Assembly (NCBI GenBank): GCA_037975125.1
Contig: CM075853.1
Location: 91,487,794-91,551,793 of the forward strand
Reading direction: 5' to 3'
DNA: 64,000 nt
From: Latrodectus hesperus
Lineage: Eukaryota > Arthropoda > Arachnida > Araneae > Theridiidae
The translations under genes were made by a program, and so were the position numbers. A model generated the notes under the pieces. The model did not search any database and was not told where the DNA came from. It saw nothing but the letters and a program-made list of their open reading frames with translations. Positions 13,856 to 41,362 of this stretch are shown here, one piece after another (the first letter of the stretch is position 1; the number at the start of each line of letters is the position of its first letter).

Positions 13856-16800
13856 GTATAGAATTTGCATAACTAAGTGAAAATTAAGAAAAACTTGAAC
13901 TTAAATTTAAAAACCTTATTTATCCTTATTAAATCTAAACTTATGCAAAGGCATACATTTTGTTAATTTTTTTAAATAAAAGAAGGAATTTTACAAAGAA
14001 AATAAATGTTTTATATAAAACAGTGCCACATACTTTTATATTGAGATTGGTTAATTTATTTCTAACTTAAATTTTTAAAAACTTTTGTCAAAATTATTTA
14101 AAAAAATTAAAAAATCAAATTAATTTCTTACAATTTAGATTTGATTTTTAATTGAATTTTAAATTAGCGAATATTACTTAGTGACATAGCCTTGGTAAGT
14201 ACTTTCAGTCAACGTGAATATTAAACGGTACATTTCTTACGTTATATTATTCCTTAAATATATGTATAAAGAGTTTTATGAAAAACATTTCAGTTATGGT
14301 CTTTTATTTATAAAACAGAAGTATTTCTTTCTATATATTAATAAGTTTCCATAATTTTTCTTCTCAATACAAAAAATCACATACAGCAAATTTACTGGGA
14401 TATTTAAAAGTTCATTTTTTAAAAAAAATAAGCTATAAATTTTAAATTTGTCAATTGACCTTATTTAAAAGCAAAATTTTAGGATGTAATTAATTATTTT
14501 TTCAGTATTTGTGTCACGCATTTATAGAATAAAAATTCTTTCTGGCTTAAATTCTTGTTTGTTTTCTTGTAATTCCTTATACATGTATAAGTATTTTGAT
14601 CTTTCAATTACATTGAAAATAGTTTCCAAACACACATGATATTTAAAAGCAAATATTCAATCTATGAGTGTGTACTCAATTTCATTACCTAAAGTACTTA
14701 CTTAAGTAAATTTTTTTGCGTTTATAGCCACTTCAAAAATTACTGTTAAATTTTAAAGATTTCTTTTGTAAATATTGGTTTTTATTTGATAATAGCGTTT
14801 AGTCAGACAAATAAAATTAAAGATTATTTATCAATAGAGAGAATGGTCTATCATTTTAATAAAAATAAACGATGTTTAGATAAGAGTGTTAGAGAAAAGG
14901 ATAATAAACATTATTTTAAAATTATAGAAAGAAGATTATTAGAAATAGGGTTAAAAATATTTTTAAGATGGGAATGCACTAAGTAAAGGAAGTTAGTTTT
15001 TATGCTTCGCTGAGTATTTCAATATTTTCTGTACCTTTTTTAAACAAAGCAATGATATTAATAAATATGAAACATAATTATTATTCAAAGGCGAGTTATT
15101 AAACATATTTATAAATGGAAAACAAAAAGGGAATGTGCAATAATTTTTTATTAATAATTCTATTTTATAATAATTTAATTTTTTTAAATAAATGTTATAA
15201 TCTTTTAGCTAGTTTTGTGTGTTAATAATATAATCGAAGCAAACTTTTTGTATTCTTGATATTTGTTATCGTTAAGATGATGAAAAATATAATTTCTGTT
15301 CACAGCAGCTGAAATTGTAGATTAGTTTCTATATTAACTTTAGATTACACATTCTTAAAATAGAAGAGTAGTCAATTTAAAACACATCTAAATGCAATTT
15401 ATTAAAATTAGAAATTTTAAACATGTGATTAAATATAATTTCGTATTTGATTACCTTATTGTCATTAGGAGTTGGAAATTTTAATTTAGAGAGGTATTTA
15501 AAATAAAGTTTTAATTATCTGCTATTAACCCACTCATTCTTAAGCTTTTGAAATATTTAGCTACATTTTCATGTTACACTGGAATGCGTTGCGTGAATGT
15601 AAATTAAATTTTAGTTTCAATAGGGAATTAATAATGAATTGCGTAATATTTATATATATATATATCAGTATTTTTTATGTTTTATGATATGCTTAACAGT
15701 TTGCATAGTATACAAGCTTTTGAGAGTAATTATGTTTTTTTTAAATCTTCAATAAAATTAATATCTTTTAAATTTATATGTTAATTAAATTGAAAAAAAT
15801 GCAATAAAATGAAGATAAACACATACGATATTACAGATAATTCAATAATGAAAAAAATCAAGTACAAAAGTAATGTAAGTATAGAATTTTATTATGAATC
15901 GGGTACAAAAACATGTATAAAACTAATTATTGTGTGAATTTAGTTTTTCTAGAGTATTAAACATTCATTAATCAACAGAATTATTTTGGTATTTTAAACA
16001 CCTTAATTGCTTCATAAAACTTTCTAATAAAGATTAAAATACATCATGTGGGTTTTAAAATTAAAAATGAATAAAAAATTTGTAATGTAAATTGCAAATT
16101 TAAACTTAAGTACATTTTAAGGCACGAATATAAAAAGCATTAACATCTGTATTCAAAAATAAATTAAAAAAAAATTTGCACTCTCTTGGAATTATCAGTG
16201 GCTAAGCTTTTAGACAAAAAATGATTCACAATAAGACTATTACAAAGGCATTATTTCACAAATTCACAAAAGATCAATTTCTAAAATAATGCATTTGCTG
16301 TAAAATATTTTTATTTTAACATAGTATTTTAATGTAATGATATGACAATATAATAATTTGTCTCATATTTTCAGATAGTGTCTTGTCTACAAATTAATTT
16401 ATGGTTATCTTAAAAATTAAAAATTTACTGGAAGTGTAAAAAAATGTGAATTGATTGTGAGATATTTGCTACAGTGATAAATGGTATTTTAAAATGCATA
16501 TAATAAATTACATATATTTGTTTAAAACCTGAAATGAGAGTAAAATTTGAATTAAATAATTGAAAGGATTTTTAATTTATTTTAGATATTACAAATTTAA
16601 ATAATTCTGTTAAGAAAAGAGTATTATAAGGTAAAACTTTATTAAATAATATGAAATATTTCTATAAATTATTTAAATTTATTGAATTATTGTAAGGGAA
16701 ATATTAAAAAGACAGTAATAATTTAAAAATTTTAGAAAACTATAATTATAATTATTTAAAACAATAAAACAGTCTTTCACAAAAGTCAAAAATTTAATAT

Positions 16801-18077
16801 TAAGCTATTTAAAGTAAACGGAAATATGTCGAAATGTATTAGATTAAATAGAATGTACAAAAATATCCGAAAGTTTTCGAGTTTAAGCTCATTTGAAAGA
16901 TTTATCAGTAATTCTTCATGAATAAAATTTGTGAGTAAAATTATTAAAAAGGAAAAAAATATCTTCTAACAAGCAATTAACGAGTACATAATTTATTTTT
17001 AATAAGAGAAGATAAAAAAGTTCAGGACTTCATGTATTCAAACTTATAAAGTAGTTCTTAAGTAAAATTGCGCTCATTTTAGACAAAAAGTAGCTCTTTA
17101 AAATATGCTGTTTCCTTAGCAACGGCATTACTCTCACAAAACTTATTTTGTATTCCAATACATCCAACATATAACGATTCCTCATTAAATATGATTCTCA
17201 CAATTAAAACCATTTTGATGCAATACTACACAATACTACCCCGAAAAATACTACCTCATTACTGCAAAACCCGTTTTATAAAAATTACTTTATTCTCCTA
17301 TTTTTTAGTAAACAGAAAATTGTTCTAACAGTAAAAGTTTCAATCGAAATTATTATATCATTTACTAGTGAAATATTTGAAATTTAGAATTTTCTTATAT
17401 TAGCAAATAATAATGATTTTGCAATGATTCTTCGTATTTTGTTTATTGGTTCAAAAAGTGAAAATTTTGTTTCTACTTCTGCATGTGAATTTATTTCAAA
17501 CTGATGAAAATGCATTTCTGCATGCAATTAGATATTCATTCTGTTAATTTTTAACTGAAAAGAAGTCAATTCATTTCATTTGATTAAAAGCTTTTAATTT
17601 ATAAGTAATTACATTAAAATATTAATAAAATCATTTAATTTATTAGAAAAAATATATATTTATGTCATTACACTCACTTATTGGAAATATCAATTCAGTT
17701 TATTTGGTAAATAATTTTCTGTATTATATAAAAAAAATAATTAAAATATTGATTCTGAAATAAGGTATTTAGAATGATTTAAAACAAGTATCAAAAAGTA
17801 AAAAAAATGCTTATTATTTAAAATTTCGTATTTGATAAAACACGTTTTTTTTAATTTTACAGTTTGTATAATAATGTTTAAGAATTCAATTAAGGTAAAA
17901 TAAGAAATACTTAAATATGAAAAATTTAACTTAATAAGTAAATTAACAAATGCAAATTATTTCATAAAAAATTTTAATTATCTGCTCGAAAATAAATCTC
18001 AACCATAATCAGTAAGTATTTATATCACATTCATAACTCTCGATTCTAATGCATGTTCATCTATAAACAAGAAAATT
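13856..18077. other. AT-rich intergenic DNA
   Basis: More than 4 kb with no recognisable gene or element. A 66-codon frame at 14786-14986 has random, Lys/Ile/Asn-rich composition and no family resemblance, so it is not called. A short TA run lies near 15650. Confidence 0.7.
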
Positions 18078-18131
18078 CTTACTTATTTTTATTTTATATA
18101 TATATATATAAAACAAACAAAAATAAGTAAG
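18078..18131. repeat. Inverted repeat around a short TA run
   Basis: Arms CTTACTTATTTTT (18078-18090) and AAAAATAAGTAAG (18119-18131) are perfect complements. They enclose a short (TA) tract and an AAACAAACA stretch. It lies immediately beside the next, longer TA array. Confidence 0.8.
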
Positions 18132-19165
<1,034 letters not shown>

Positions 19166-19260
19166 GCCGAGTGATTGCTGCGTCGTTAGCATTCCTGACT
19201 TCTGTGCTGTGAGTCCCGGGTTCAAATCCCGGTTCGGGCATGGATGTTACTTTCTTACTC
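19166..19260 (+). mobile_element. tRNA-derived SINE head, partial or diverged
   Basis: The block contains GGTTCAAATCC (B box, 19219-19229), followed by CGGTTCGGGCATGGATGT. This phrase is also present just after the B box in the full SINEs at 35230-35534 and 63105-63402. The 5' half differs strongly from those copies and the bodies diverge within about 20 bp downstream, so this is either another subfamily or a rearranged copy. I found no target duplication. A real tRNA gene is unlikely because the arms do not pair convincingly. Confidence 0.75.
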
Positions 19261-20001
<741 letters not shown>

Positions 20002-20495
20002 TGTACATCTGTATATTAATATAGCTGATACACTTGTAATATATATTTTTTTGTAAATGGTCTTGATTGTAAGCAGTAAACCATAGTTCTCAGGGTTCTA
20101 AGTTAAAAAATAAATACCTTTCATTAGTTTGTCAGCAAATAGAATTTTACAAATACTCTTTTTGTGACTGATTCCTCTGGCATTAATATGAATAATTTCA
20201 TTGAAAAGAGAATGAATGAAACTAACATTAAACATCTGTATGCTTTCTATCTGGTTGTAAAATTGATTTGTTCAGGAATTATTTAATAACAACATTTTTT
20301 CTAAGTGCTCTCAAAGTTTACTGCCTCTAATGGTTTAAAAAAGGAAAGAAATGCAATACAATGTAACTAAGTATGTGCATAGACTTAGTTCATTTATTAT
20401 AAATGCCTGTGCAGTTAAAATTTTATAATAAACTATGTGCACACAATTATTTTAATCCCTGCTACTAGATTTGATATGATGCATAAATATCAGAG

Positions 20496-20700
20496 TATTT
20501 TTAATTCAATACTTTCACATTAAAAAGTTTATAGCTATTTAAAAATCTAATTTTTTTTTGTTTTTAATCAACATTTTATCATTTACTTTTAAATATTTTT
20601 AATTCAATACTTTCACATTAAAAATATTACAGTAATTTAAAAATCTAATTTTTCTTGTTAGTTTTTAATCAGCATTTAATCATTTACATTTAAAAATGTT
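20496..20700 (+). repeat. Tandem duplication of a ~98-bp AT-rich unit
   Basis: The phrase TATTTTTAATTCAATACTTT occurs at 20496 and again at 20594, a 98-bp offset. Similarity continues through TTTAAAAATCTAATTTTT, TTTTTAATCA and ATCATTTAC in both units. The second unit is a few bases longer, ending near 20700. Small differences show that the duplication is not brand new. Confidence 0.88.
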
Positions 20701-28683
<7,983 letters not shown>

Positions 28684-28720
28684 TTTTTATACGGAAATGC
28701 TGTTAATTTCCGTATAAAAA
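28684..28720. repeat. Perfect 15-bp hairpin
   Basis: Arms TTTTTATACGGAAAT (28684-28698) and ATTTCCGTATAAAAA (28706-28720) are perfect complements with a 7-nt loop. No gene lies beside it. Function unknown. Confidence 0.85.
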
Positions 28721-29669
28721 TATAAAATGATATGTATATCAGTGAAGTTATTAGATGAATGATTATTAATATTTTGTAAGTTCTAAAATTCCTTTAATTG
28801 TACCCTAAATTCATAAGCAAAAATATTTTAAAATATTTAAGAAATCCTAAAAATATTCCTTGTGAAAATGGGTTAAAGTTACTTAAAGTCCTTTTCTCTG
28901 TGAAGGATATTCCCTTACTTTGACTAGAAAATTATTTAATAAATAAAAATTTAAGTATATTTTTTTTCAAAAATTTATTTAATTTAAACAATCCTTTAAA
29001 TGTTTAAAAACGTGATCAGTATTAATTTAAAAGTAATTATTTTGCAAATATTTTTAATTGTGATGCGAGGAAAATATAAAAAAAACAATTGATTTATATT
29101 TATTTGATCTCATTTTAAACAGTTTGGGATTTTAAATATGAAATTATTTTTTCAAAGAGATAAAATTTATGTATGTCATATATACTTTTAAGATTATACT
29201 GTCCTATATACTTCATATTTAGTATGTCATACATACTTTTCAGAACAATTTGATATTCGTTTCAGAATTTAGTTTCTTATTACAAATAAATAAATATTAT
29301 TGCTTATAAAAGAATATTACTTGCACTAAGTGAATATAAAATCAGAAAATTCCTTTCGTGCTTACCGTCGATACAAACAATTTTAGGAAATGTTATAATG
29401 ATTAATAAAATCATCTTTGATGGATCAATAATCGTGATAAGATTCAAGGGAAAAGCAAGGTAGAGTTTTTTTTTTATATTTTGAAAATTATTGTTGAAAT
29501 TGGGATTGAAAAAAGATTGATTTTTTCATCAATGCGATAAAGGAATCAATGTAAACGCTATTAATTTGTTAAATGTGCTTTTCCTGAAATTTAAGTGCGG
29601 TTACAGTTCGTATCTATGCAAATTAGAATGTATTGCAAAAACGTTTTAATGCTTTAATAATCTGTTGAT
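28721..29669. other. AT-rich intergenic DNA
   Basis: No gene. Near 29171-29245 the phrase GTATGTCATATATACTTTT recurs about 50 bp later as GTATGTCATACATACTTTT, a small direct repeat. Confidence 0.65.
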
Positions 29670-29715
29670 AAGAACATCTGTTGAGTAAATAGTTTGTTAC
29701 TCAACAGATATTCTT
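29670..29715. repeat. 19-bp hairpin with one mismatch
   Basis: Left arm AAGAACATCTGTTGAGTAA (29670-29688) and right arm TTACTCAACAGATATTCTT (29697-29715) pair at 18 of 19 positions around an 8-nt loop. It lies about 65 bp from a tRNA-like SINE head and may be part of that element. Confidence 0.88.
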
Positions 29716-29779
29716 TCTCACATAAGTTCATTAGACCGAGACAAAATTAACAGAGAATTCTAAACTCATACAAATATGC

Positions 29780-29855
29780 TAGCCCGAGATTGGAATCGAA
29801 CCAAAGAGCTATTGAACAAAAGTTGAGTAATAAGCATTCAACCACCAGTCGAGTA
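29780..29855 (-). mobile_element. tRNA-like SINE head, degraded
   Basis: On the minus strand TGGTGGTTGAATGC (29847-29834) resembles an A box, and GGTTCGATTCC (29802-29792) is a perfect B box. AATCTCGGGCT follows, the same closing phrase as in SINE A. The acceptor and anticodon arms do not pair well, so it is not a working tRNA gene. The body beyond the head does not match the other SINEs here. The hairpin at 29670-29715 lies downstream of it. Confidence 0.65.
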
Positions 29856-31346
29856 TTGTAAACGTGAGAGAGTAAATATATATTTATGACAACAATATCA
29901 TTACTTATATATTAAAACAGCAATTAAGTTTTCACCAATATAGTTATTTATTCAAAAAATCCTATTTCTTAAAAATCGATCCTTAAACTTCTTAAAAAAG
30001 AAAATAAACACTTTACAATAAAATACTATACAAAAAAAATTCCATAAAATAATGTAATTGCACTTGAAATAAATGTTTTTGCAAAGTTTGTGTGCTTTAG
30101 TAAGACTCTTTTTCTGAGTTTTTAGAAATACTTACATTTTTTAAAGGAAATATTCTATTTTTAAATATACGATAACTAAAAGTAATTTTATAGTTTGCAA
30201 AAAAAGAATATACTGAGTTTGCAAAAATGTGCATTTATTGAGTTTGCGAAAAATATTTAAGAAAAATTTTAAAAGCAGTTATGTGACTGAAATTTAGAGA
30301 ATATTAAAAAAAAATTCTCTTGATTAGGGAATTTGAACCACATAATAATTCATCATATGTGTTTAAGATTAGTTTTCGATATTGTAAAAGAATCGATTGA
30401 TCGTTTCTTATCGATAGAATCAAAAATACGTGCTTATACATTCGATACAGATAATCAACTAAGTAACTCTTGCTTACAGATGGCGCTTTCAGCACTTCGA
30501 TGGGATTATTTCACAGATATATTTTATAAATCAATATTGCTTATAATATTTGTATGTGTATATGAAATAACTGAGATTTGGATTAACAGTTCTGTGAAAC
30601 AAAACTAAATCTCACTATGATATCTTCCGATAATGATTCCCATATTCATAGATATTAATTCACATAATGCTAGCCATTCATTATTGCTAAATAGTACATT
30701 AGAAACATATTCTCACTAACATTCTCTAATAAAGGTGTGTCTTAATGTTGAGAGAAAATAGCATTGAATAATTAGGAATTGATTGCATATTGATAAAAGA
30801 AAATAATTTTTGTTATTAGTTTTTAGATTTATTAATAATATAATGATGTTTATATTATAAATTCATTTCATTAATTAAAATGTAACATTAAATATGCTTA
30901 TTTAAATATAATTGTTATTTATCTCTTATAAAAATATGAATGTTCATTGATAGTATTAAAAAAATGTTATTCAGAGTTGTTTGGTTAGTTAAGTATTTAA
31001 ATGTGTTTTATAATATTCTAAAAGTCAATGCTATGAAGCCATAAAATGAATCCTTGATTTATAAATAACATAAAAATAAATGATGACTCTGAAACAAATT
31101 TTCAAAATGATTTATTTTAAACTATAATTTGGAAAAGTATTAAATTTTGATAATAATGATTTTTATTTGCAATCTTTTGATTTTTTGATAATTAATTATA
31201 TTAACTGTGCTGACATTATTATTATATTGCTATTTCTTATTGTAGAAAATGTATTGATGTTTATTTATTCCATTCAAGATAAATTTTAACAAAAAATTCA
31301 ATGAAGATTTTAAAGTTTTTAAACTATTGTTTAATGAGTAACAGAA
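29856..31346. other. AT-rich intergenic DNA
   Basis: No gene recognised. Around 30310-30650 the composition is less AT-rich and overlapping open frames of 63 and 91 codons occur on opposite strands. Neither resembles a known family. Confidence 0.6.
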
Positions 31347-32546
31347 ATAGATCGACGCTGTTGATTACAGGACCTCTAAAATCATCACCGACGAACAATA
31401 TCAAAATTGAAAAGGAATGTTGCCTCATCTCCTTGGAAAGCGGAAGAAAACTAGCCGTTATTGAATTTACTAATAAAATCCAAAGCTTAACTGATCACCA
31501 TTTTCAAGAAGAACTTTCAATGCGTGTAGTGGAAAATGCAGGTTAAAAAAATCTTCAACCCCACAGTTTGATCAAGATAACAGGAAAGACATCAATCTCC
31601 GTTTTGAATCCCTGGAAATTTTCGAAGAACCGTACCATATCTTACGTCTTCTAACGCATACTAAAATTAACTTAAATCTTTTGCAACGCTGCACGAAGAC
31701 AGAACCTGCAGCACAAATAAAAGTGAAAGGTGAATAAACAGTCAAAGAATACACAACCTCAACTCCAGGCTTAGCAATCGCTTATACGGATGGCTCCTCT
31801 GATTCTAATCTTGATAGCGATGAAGTGGCAGTTCTCTTTTTTGGCTCAGATGGTGAGCAGGAATGCCAAAGCTCACAAGCATAGTTGGAAAATTGCTTCC
31901 AACTATGCTTGTGAGCTCGTGTCCATAAAATGTGCTTTGGAAACTTACCTATCTAAAGTTGACCAGATATCTAACGGTATCATTATTTTTTCTGACGCAA
32001 ACTCGGCTCTACAGGCAATGCAAATGGGTAAGTATCAACCCAATCATCAAATTATAGGGCTAATCCACAAAGTCACTGCTATTCAAAGACCCTGCACTAT
32101 ACAACGGATACTGGCGCTCGTTGATATCTCTAGCAACGAGATGGTCGATGATCTCGCAAAAGAGGTCCATAATTCTCCTCAGCCATCCAAATGCTTGACC
32201 TTCATTGACGCTCATACATTTGCCAGCCGAAAAGTTATTTGGCAGCAAATTAAAAAGTTTTCTATTCCAGAATTAAACAAAGACAAAACGATTTCATTTA
32301 TAATAACCAGACTTAGAACAAAAAAACTTGAAAGGCATGAAAATTTTTACAGATGGTGAAAGAAGTTACAACAGGCTTTGTCCTCATTGCTCGGATAACA
32401 CTCAACTGGCTCCACAACACATTTTCAGCTGTCCAGCAATGCTAGCCAAGCTTCTTAACATGAGCATAGAGGATCCTGTGGAGCTTCTTACAGATAAAGA
32501 TGTAGAGATCGCCAGAGCTGCGTTTGACAACTTCGGGGACATTTAG
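31347..32546 (+). pseudogene. LINE ORF2 remnant: post-RT region, RNase H, Cys/His domain
   Basis: This is the 3' part of a non-LTR retrotransposon ORF2, decayed. The first frame has LLITGPLKSSPTNNI, a stretch seen after the reverse transcriptase in this group. A linker with stops follows. RNase H begins with AIAYTDGSSDSN near 31770, where the Asp is the first catalytic acid. After a frameshift near 31870-31900 it continues with ASNYACELVSIKCAL (Glu) and IIIFSDANSAL (Asp), then NEMVDDLAKE. The His usually found before it is not in a normal context. A further shift near 32330 leads to DGERSYNRLCPHC and PQHIFSCPAM, the Cys/His cluster, and the frame ends with FDNFGDI at 32546. At least two frameshifts make it dead. 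Confidence 0.85.
31870..31917. repeat. Perfect 21-bp palindrome inside the LINE RNase H frame
   Basis: The left arm 31870-31890 (starts AGCTCACAAGC) and right arm 31897-31917 (ends GCTTGTGAGCT) are exact reverse complements over 21 bp with a 6-nt loop, AATTGC. The right arm encodes the expected SNYACEL-type RNase H residues. The left arm encodes residues that do not belong to the family and is where the frame is lost. This fits replacement of native sequence by a copied reverse complement. Confidence 0.95.
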
Positions 32547-33341
32547 TGTTTTCGCACGTACTCCATGGACACATCATTAGCATCAATCTCAGAAATAACT
32601 CAAAATTAAAATAGTGCAAAGTACCTTTAAATATAAAAATAATTAAATTACTTTTTAAGGCTTGCAAGAATATATTTTGCTTACATATTAGAAACGATTT
32701 TCAATATCATACATATTACTACACTAATATACATGCTATTACTCCAAAATATTGTTTATATCCACTATATATATTTTGAAACATGAGATATATTTTTGTA
32801 CCTAAAAAATGAAAATGCAACTAAATTATTTAAAATTAAGTAGGAAGATAGTTTAAGGCATTATAAAATAAGTTTTATTTATCAACAAACAATACATATA
32901 ATGTACATGTGCCATGAATATCAAATTTTCACTTTAAGCGAAGGAAAGAACATGAAAAATGAATTTTGAAGGCAGAGCAGAAATCTTTAATGTTAAAAAT
33001 CCATGAAATGCAAGGAAACATTTAAACGGGCCTGAACTCGTTTGATAAAATTTTGCTTCTTTAATTACTCTGAAATTTATCAAACATATTAAAGCATTTA
33101 ATAAATAAAAGTGCCTACAGATTTTGAAACATTGTCATTTTAATTAAATAATATAAACAAATTCAAGTAGTTAAAATAAGCTAAAATACACATATTGATA
33201 AATATAATAATAAAACATTATTTTCAGTTTAAAGAGAGAATTAAATATCCTGTTTATTTTTAATAGTGTAATCTTTAATCACATTAATAAAAATAAACAG
33301 TGAATGAAATTAATATAGAATGAATGAAAATATTCTTCTAA
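32547..33341. other. AT-rich intergenic DNA
   Basis: Nothing recognisable after the LINE stop. No poly(A) or AAC tail is visible, so the 3' end of that LINE copy seems lost. Confidence 0.65.
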
Positions 33342-33532
33342 TCTCTCTTATGATATTTACTAAGTCAAATATTTTATAAATTCCAATGTGATTTTTAATC
33401 ACTTTAGAATATATAAAATGTTTGGCTTAGTAAATATCATAAAAGAGAGGGAGATAGAGAGATTTAAAGATTGTTTTCATTCTCTCTTATTATATTTACT
33501 AAGTCAAAGATTTTATAAATTCCAATGTAATA
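33342..33532. repeat. Three-copy repeat in forward-inverse-forward order
   Basis: A ~50-bp motif starts TCTCTCTTATGATATTTACT at 33342. Its reverse complement appears at 33411-33449 (GGCTTAGTAAATATCAT, then GAGAG). It appears again in forward orientation at 33481-33532, starting TCTCTCTTATTATATTTACT. The first two copies could fold into a long hairpin, as in a foldback element or MITE. No clear target duplication was seen. Confidence 0.82.
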
Positions 33533-34493
33533 CATATACAACTCATATGTTGTAATAAAGCTTATAATTTGACTAATATAATTTAAAATTCTTCTTTCTG
33601 AGTTAAAGCTTAAGGAAACTTAAATCTAATAACTGAGACTTTATTCCTTTTGGAAGAAAACATGTTTTCAAATTTCGTGATTTTAGAGGAAGTAGGGCTT
33701 ACATTTTCTAATATAATATTAGACAAAAGTGAAATAAAGAAAAATGACTTATTTTAAGTAAATTTTATGAATACGTATGCACAATTTAAAGATAACTTTA
33801 TTATGCATTAAATTTAAACAATGAAAGATGTGTGCTTAAAAAAACTGAGAGATTTCAAATTAAAAACTGAGAACTTAGGAATTATAAAAATAATAAAAAT
33901 GACAAAACGATTAGAAAAAGAAAGATTAGTATTAAGATAAATTAATAAACAATAGCCATCCTTACATTTAATGTCACCTAATAATTTAAACATTAAAAAT
34001 TACTCTTTTGACATTAAGTTGCCAATCGTAACAATATTAATGTTTAATATTAAAATTTCCAGAAAAAATAAAAAAATGTTATTTTGAAAATTCTGTTAAA
34101 AATTGCTTTAAAATGAAAATATTTTATTTTCTAGCCAGGTTAATTATCAAAATAATTTGATATATTTTTAAGTTTACTGAAGTAAATTAAAAAAAATAAT
34201 TAAACTAAAAATAATTCAGATAAATATTTGATAAAAAAATTTATTATCATGATATTTATTATACTTTGATAAAAAATTTATTATCATACTTTAATTTTTA
34301 TGCAATATTTATTTATAGAAACAGAAAGACTCAGTATATAATAACATGTTTTTTATCTCTGTATCCATATATCCAACTATATCTCTGTGAAAGCCAATAA
34401 GAATTGCACATATTTTACTTTTATTCCTTATGAACCATTACAAGAAAAGTTATTTTCTTCAAATCATAAATTCTGAAACAAGTGGCATGTTGT
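33533..34493. other. AT-rich intergenic DNA with a small direct repeat
   Basis: No gene. A direct repeat sharing TTTATTATCAT and preceded by TTGATAAAAAA lies at about 34228-34250 and 34264-34288. Confidence 0.65.
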
Positions 34494-34745
34494 GTGATTT
34501 ACTCTGGCAAGAATATCATGGTCGTTGCAAAAGGAAGAGTGAATGCTATTCAACCAGATAAGACAGCATTTCTTTAGCTATATATTTCAAGATATGAGCA
34601 AATACATAAAATAAAAGAACGTGCATTTCCTTCCTTTATTTGTTTGCATTCTTATTGAAAAATGCATTATCGATAGTGAGAAATAATAACCTGTGTCCAA
34701 AATAATATTTTGACATTATCAAAATCATTAGAAAATTTTAGTAAA
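34494..34745 (+). repeat. Dispersed repeat R1, copy 2
   Basis: Aligned by eye to 1132-1385 in the same orientation; the anchor matches are listed with copy 1. It is more AT-rich and has no open frame, so the pair does not support a conserved protein. The two copies are about 33 kb apart. Confidence 0.6.
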
Positions 34746-35229
34746 TGCAAGGTGAGTATTTTTTTCAGTTAGTTTCACTTTTTCTTCTATTTGAAAAGAA
34801 GTTTTATTTGAAAGCTTTTTAATGATTTATTCGTGAAAAAACTAACATAATGCATAAAACTCTACTTTATCCTTTATTGCACTCAACTTTTTTCTGCTTT
34901 AATTTTATCATTTTCAATAAATTTCAGTTGCGTTTGAAATAAATGGAAATTTTTTCTCATACTTTTTGATTAACTTAGTAATAACATCAAAATATTCTTC
35001 TTCAATATTTTTATGAAAAATATTTTTCCAATACTGACGGTTAATTACCTTTTCAATTTTTAAACATTTTAAAAGAACATATTTTTATTTTAAATAATTA
35101 AAATGTCTGATTATACTGTCTCTAACTGCATCAAAATAGATCCATCAATAAAAGTTTGATAAAAACACTTCAAAATATGTTAGTGTTAATTGAATAATTT
35201 GTTGCTTCATGCAGAACATTAGAATATCT

Positions 35230-35534
35230 GTTGTTGTTGTTTACTAATGACACTTAGACAAGCCAAGGTCGCTATGCTATGTGAATTAAGTCGATTAGGA
35301 GCGTCTTTCGTTTTAATCAGAGCACCATATAGGTGAAAGTACGACTTTGCTCTACACACTTACCATAGGAACCTGTTTATAGGGTAGGAAACCATTCCCA
35401 CCTCATTCATACAAGGAAAGGACAAAGACAGGATAGATTGTGAGAGAAAGTACATCCATGCCCGAACCGGGATTCGAACCCAGGACCTCCTTATCCGCAG
35501 TCAGGCACGCTGACCACTCGACAAGTTGATCGGC
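35230..35534 (-). mobile_element. tRNA-derived SINE, family B, full length
   Basis: A 305-bp insert flanked by a 9-bp direct repeat, AGAATATCT (35221-35229 and 35535-35543). On the minus strand it has a tRNA-like head (GTGGTCAGCGTGCCTGACTG), a B box, CGGTTCGGGCATGGATGT, a ~200-bp body and a 3' tail of AAC units, seen on the plus strand as GTTGTTGTTGTTT. It is close in sequence to 63105-63402 over the whole length. The high similarity and intact ends suggest a fairly young family. Confidence 0.94.
35470..35480 (-). promoter_or_regulatory. Pol III B box of SINE B
   Basis: GGTTCGAATCC on the minus strand is a perfect match to the tRNA B-box consensus. Confidence 0.85.
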
Positions 35535-35543
35535 AGAATATCT

Positions 35544-41362
<5,819 letters not shown>

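Noticed and set aside
19166..19240. Possible true tRNA gene
   Set aside because: Good B box, but the arms do not pair and the following GCATGGATGT is shared with SINE copies.
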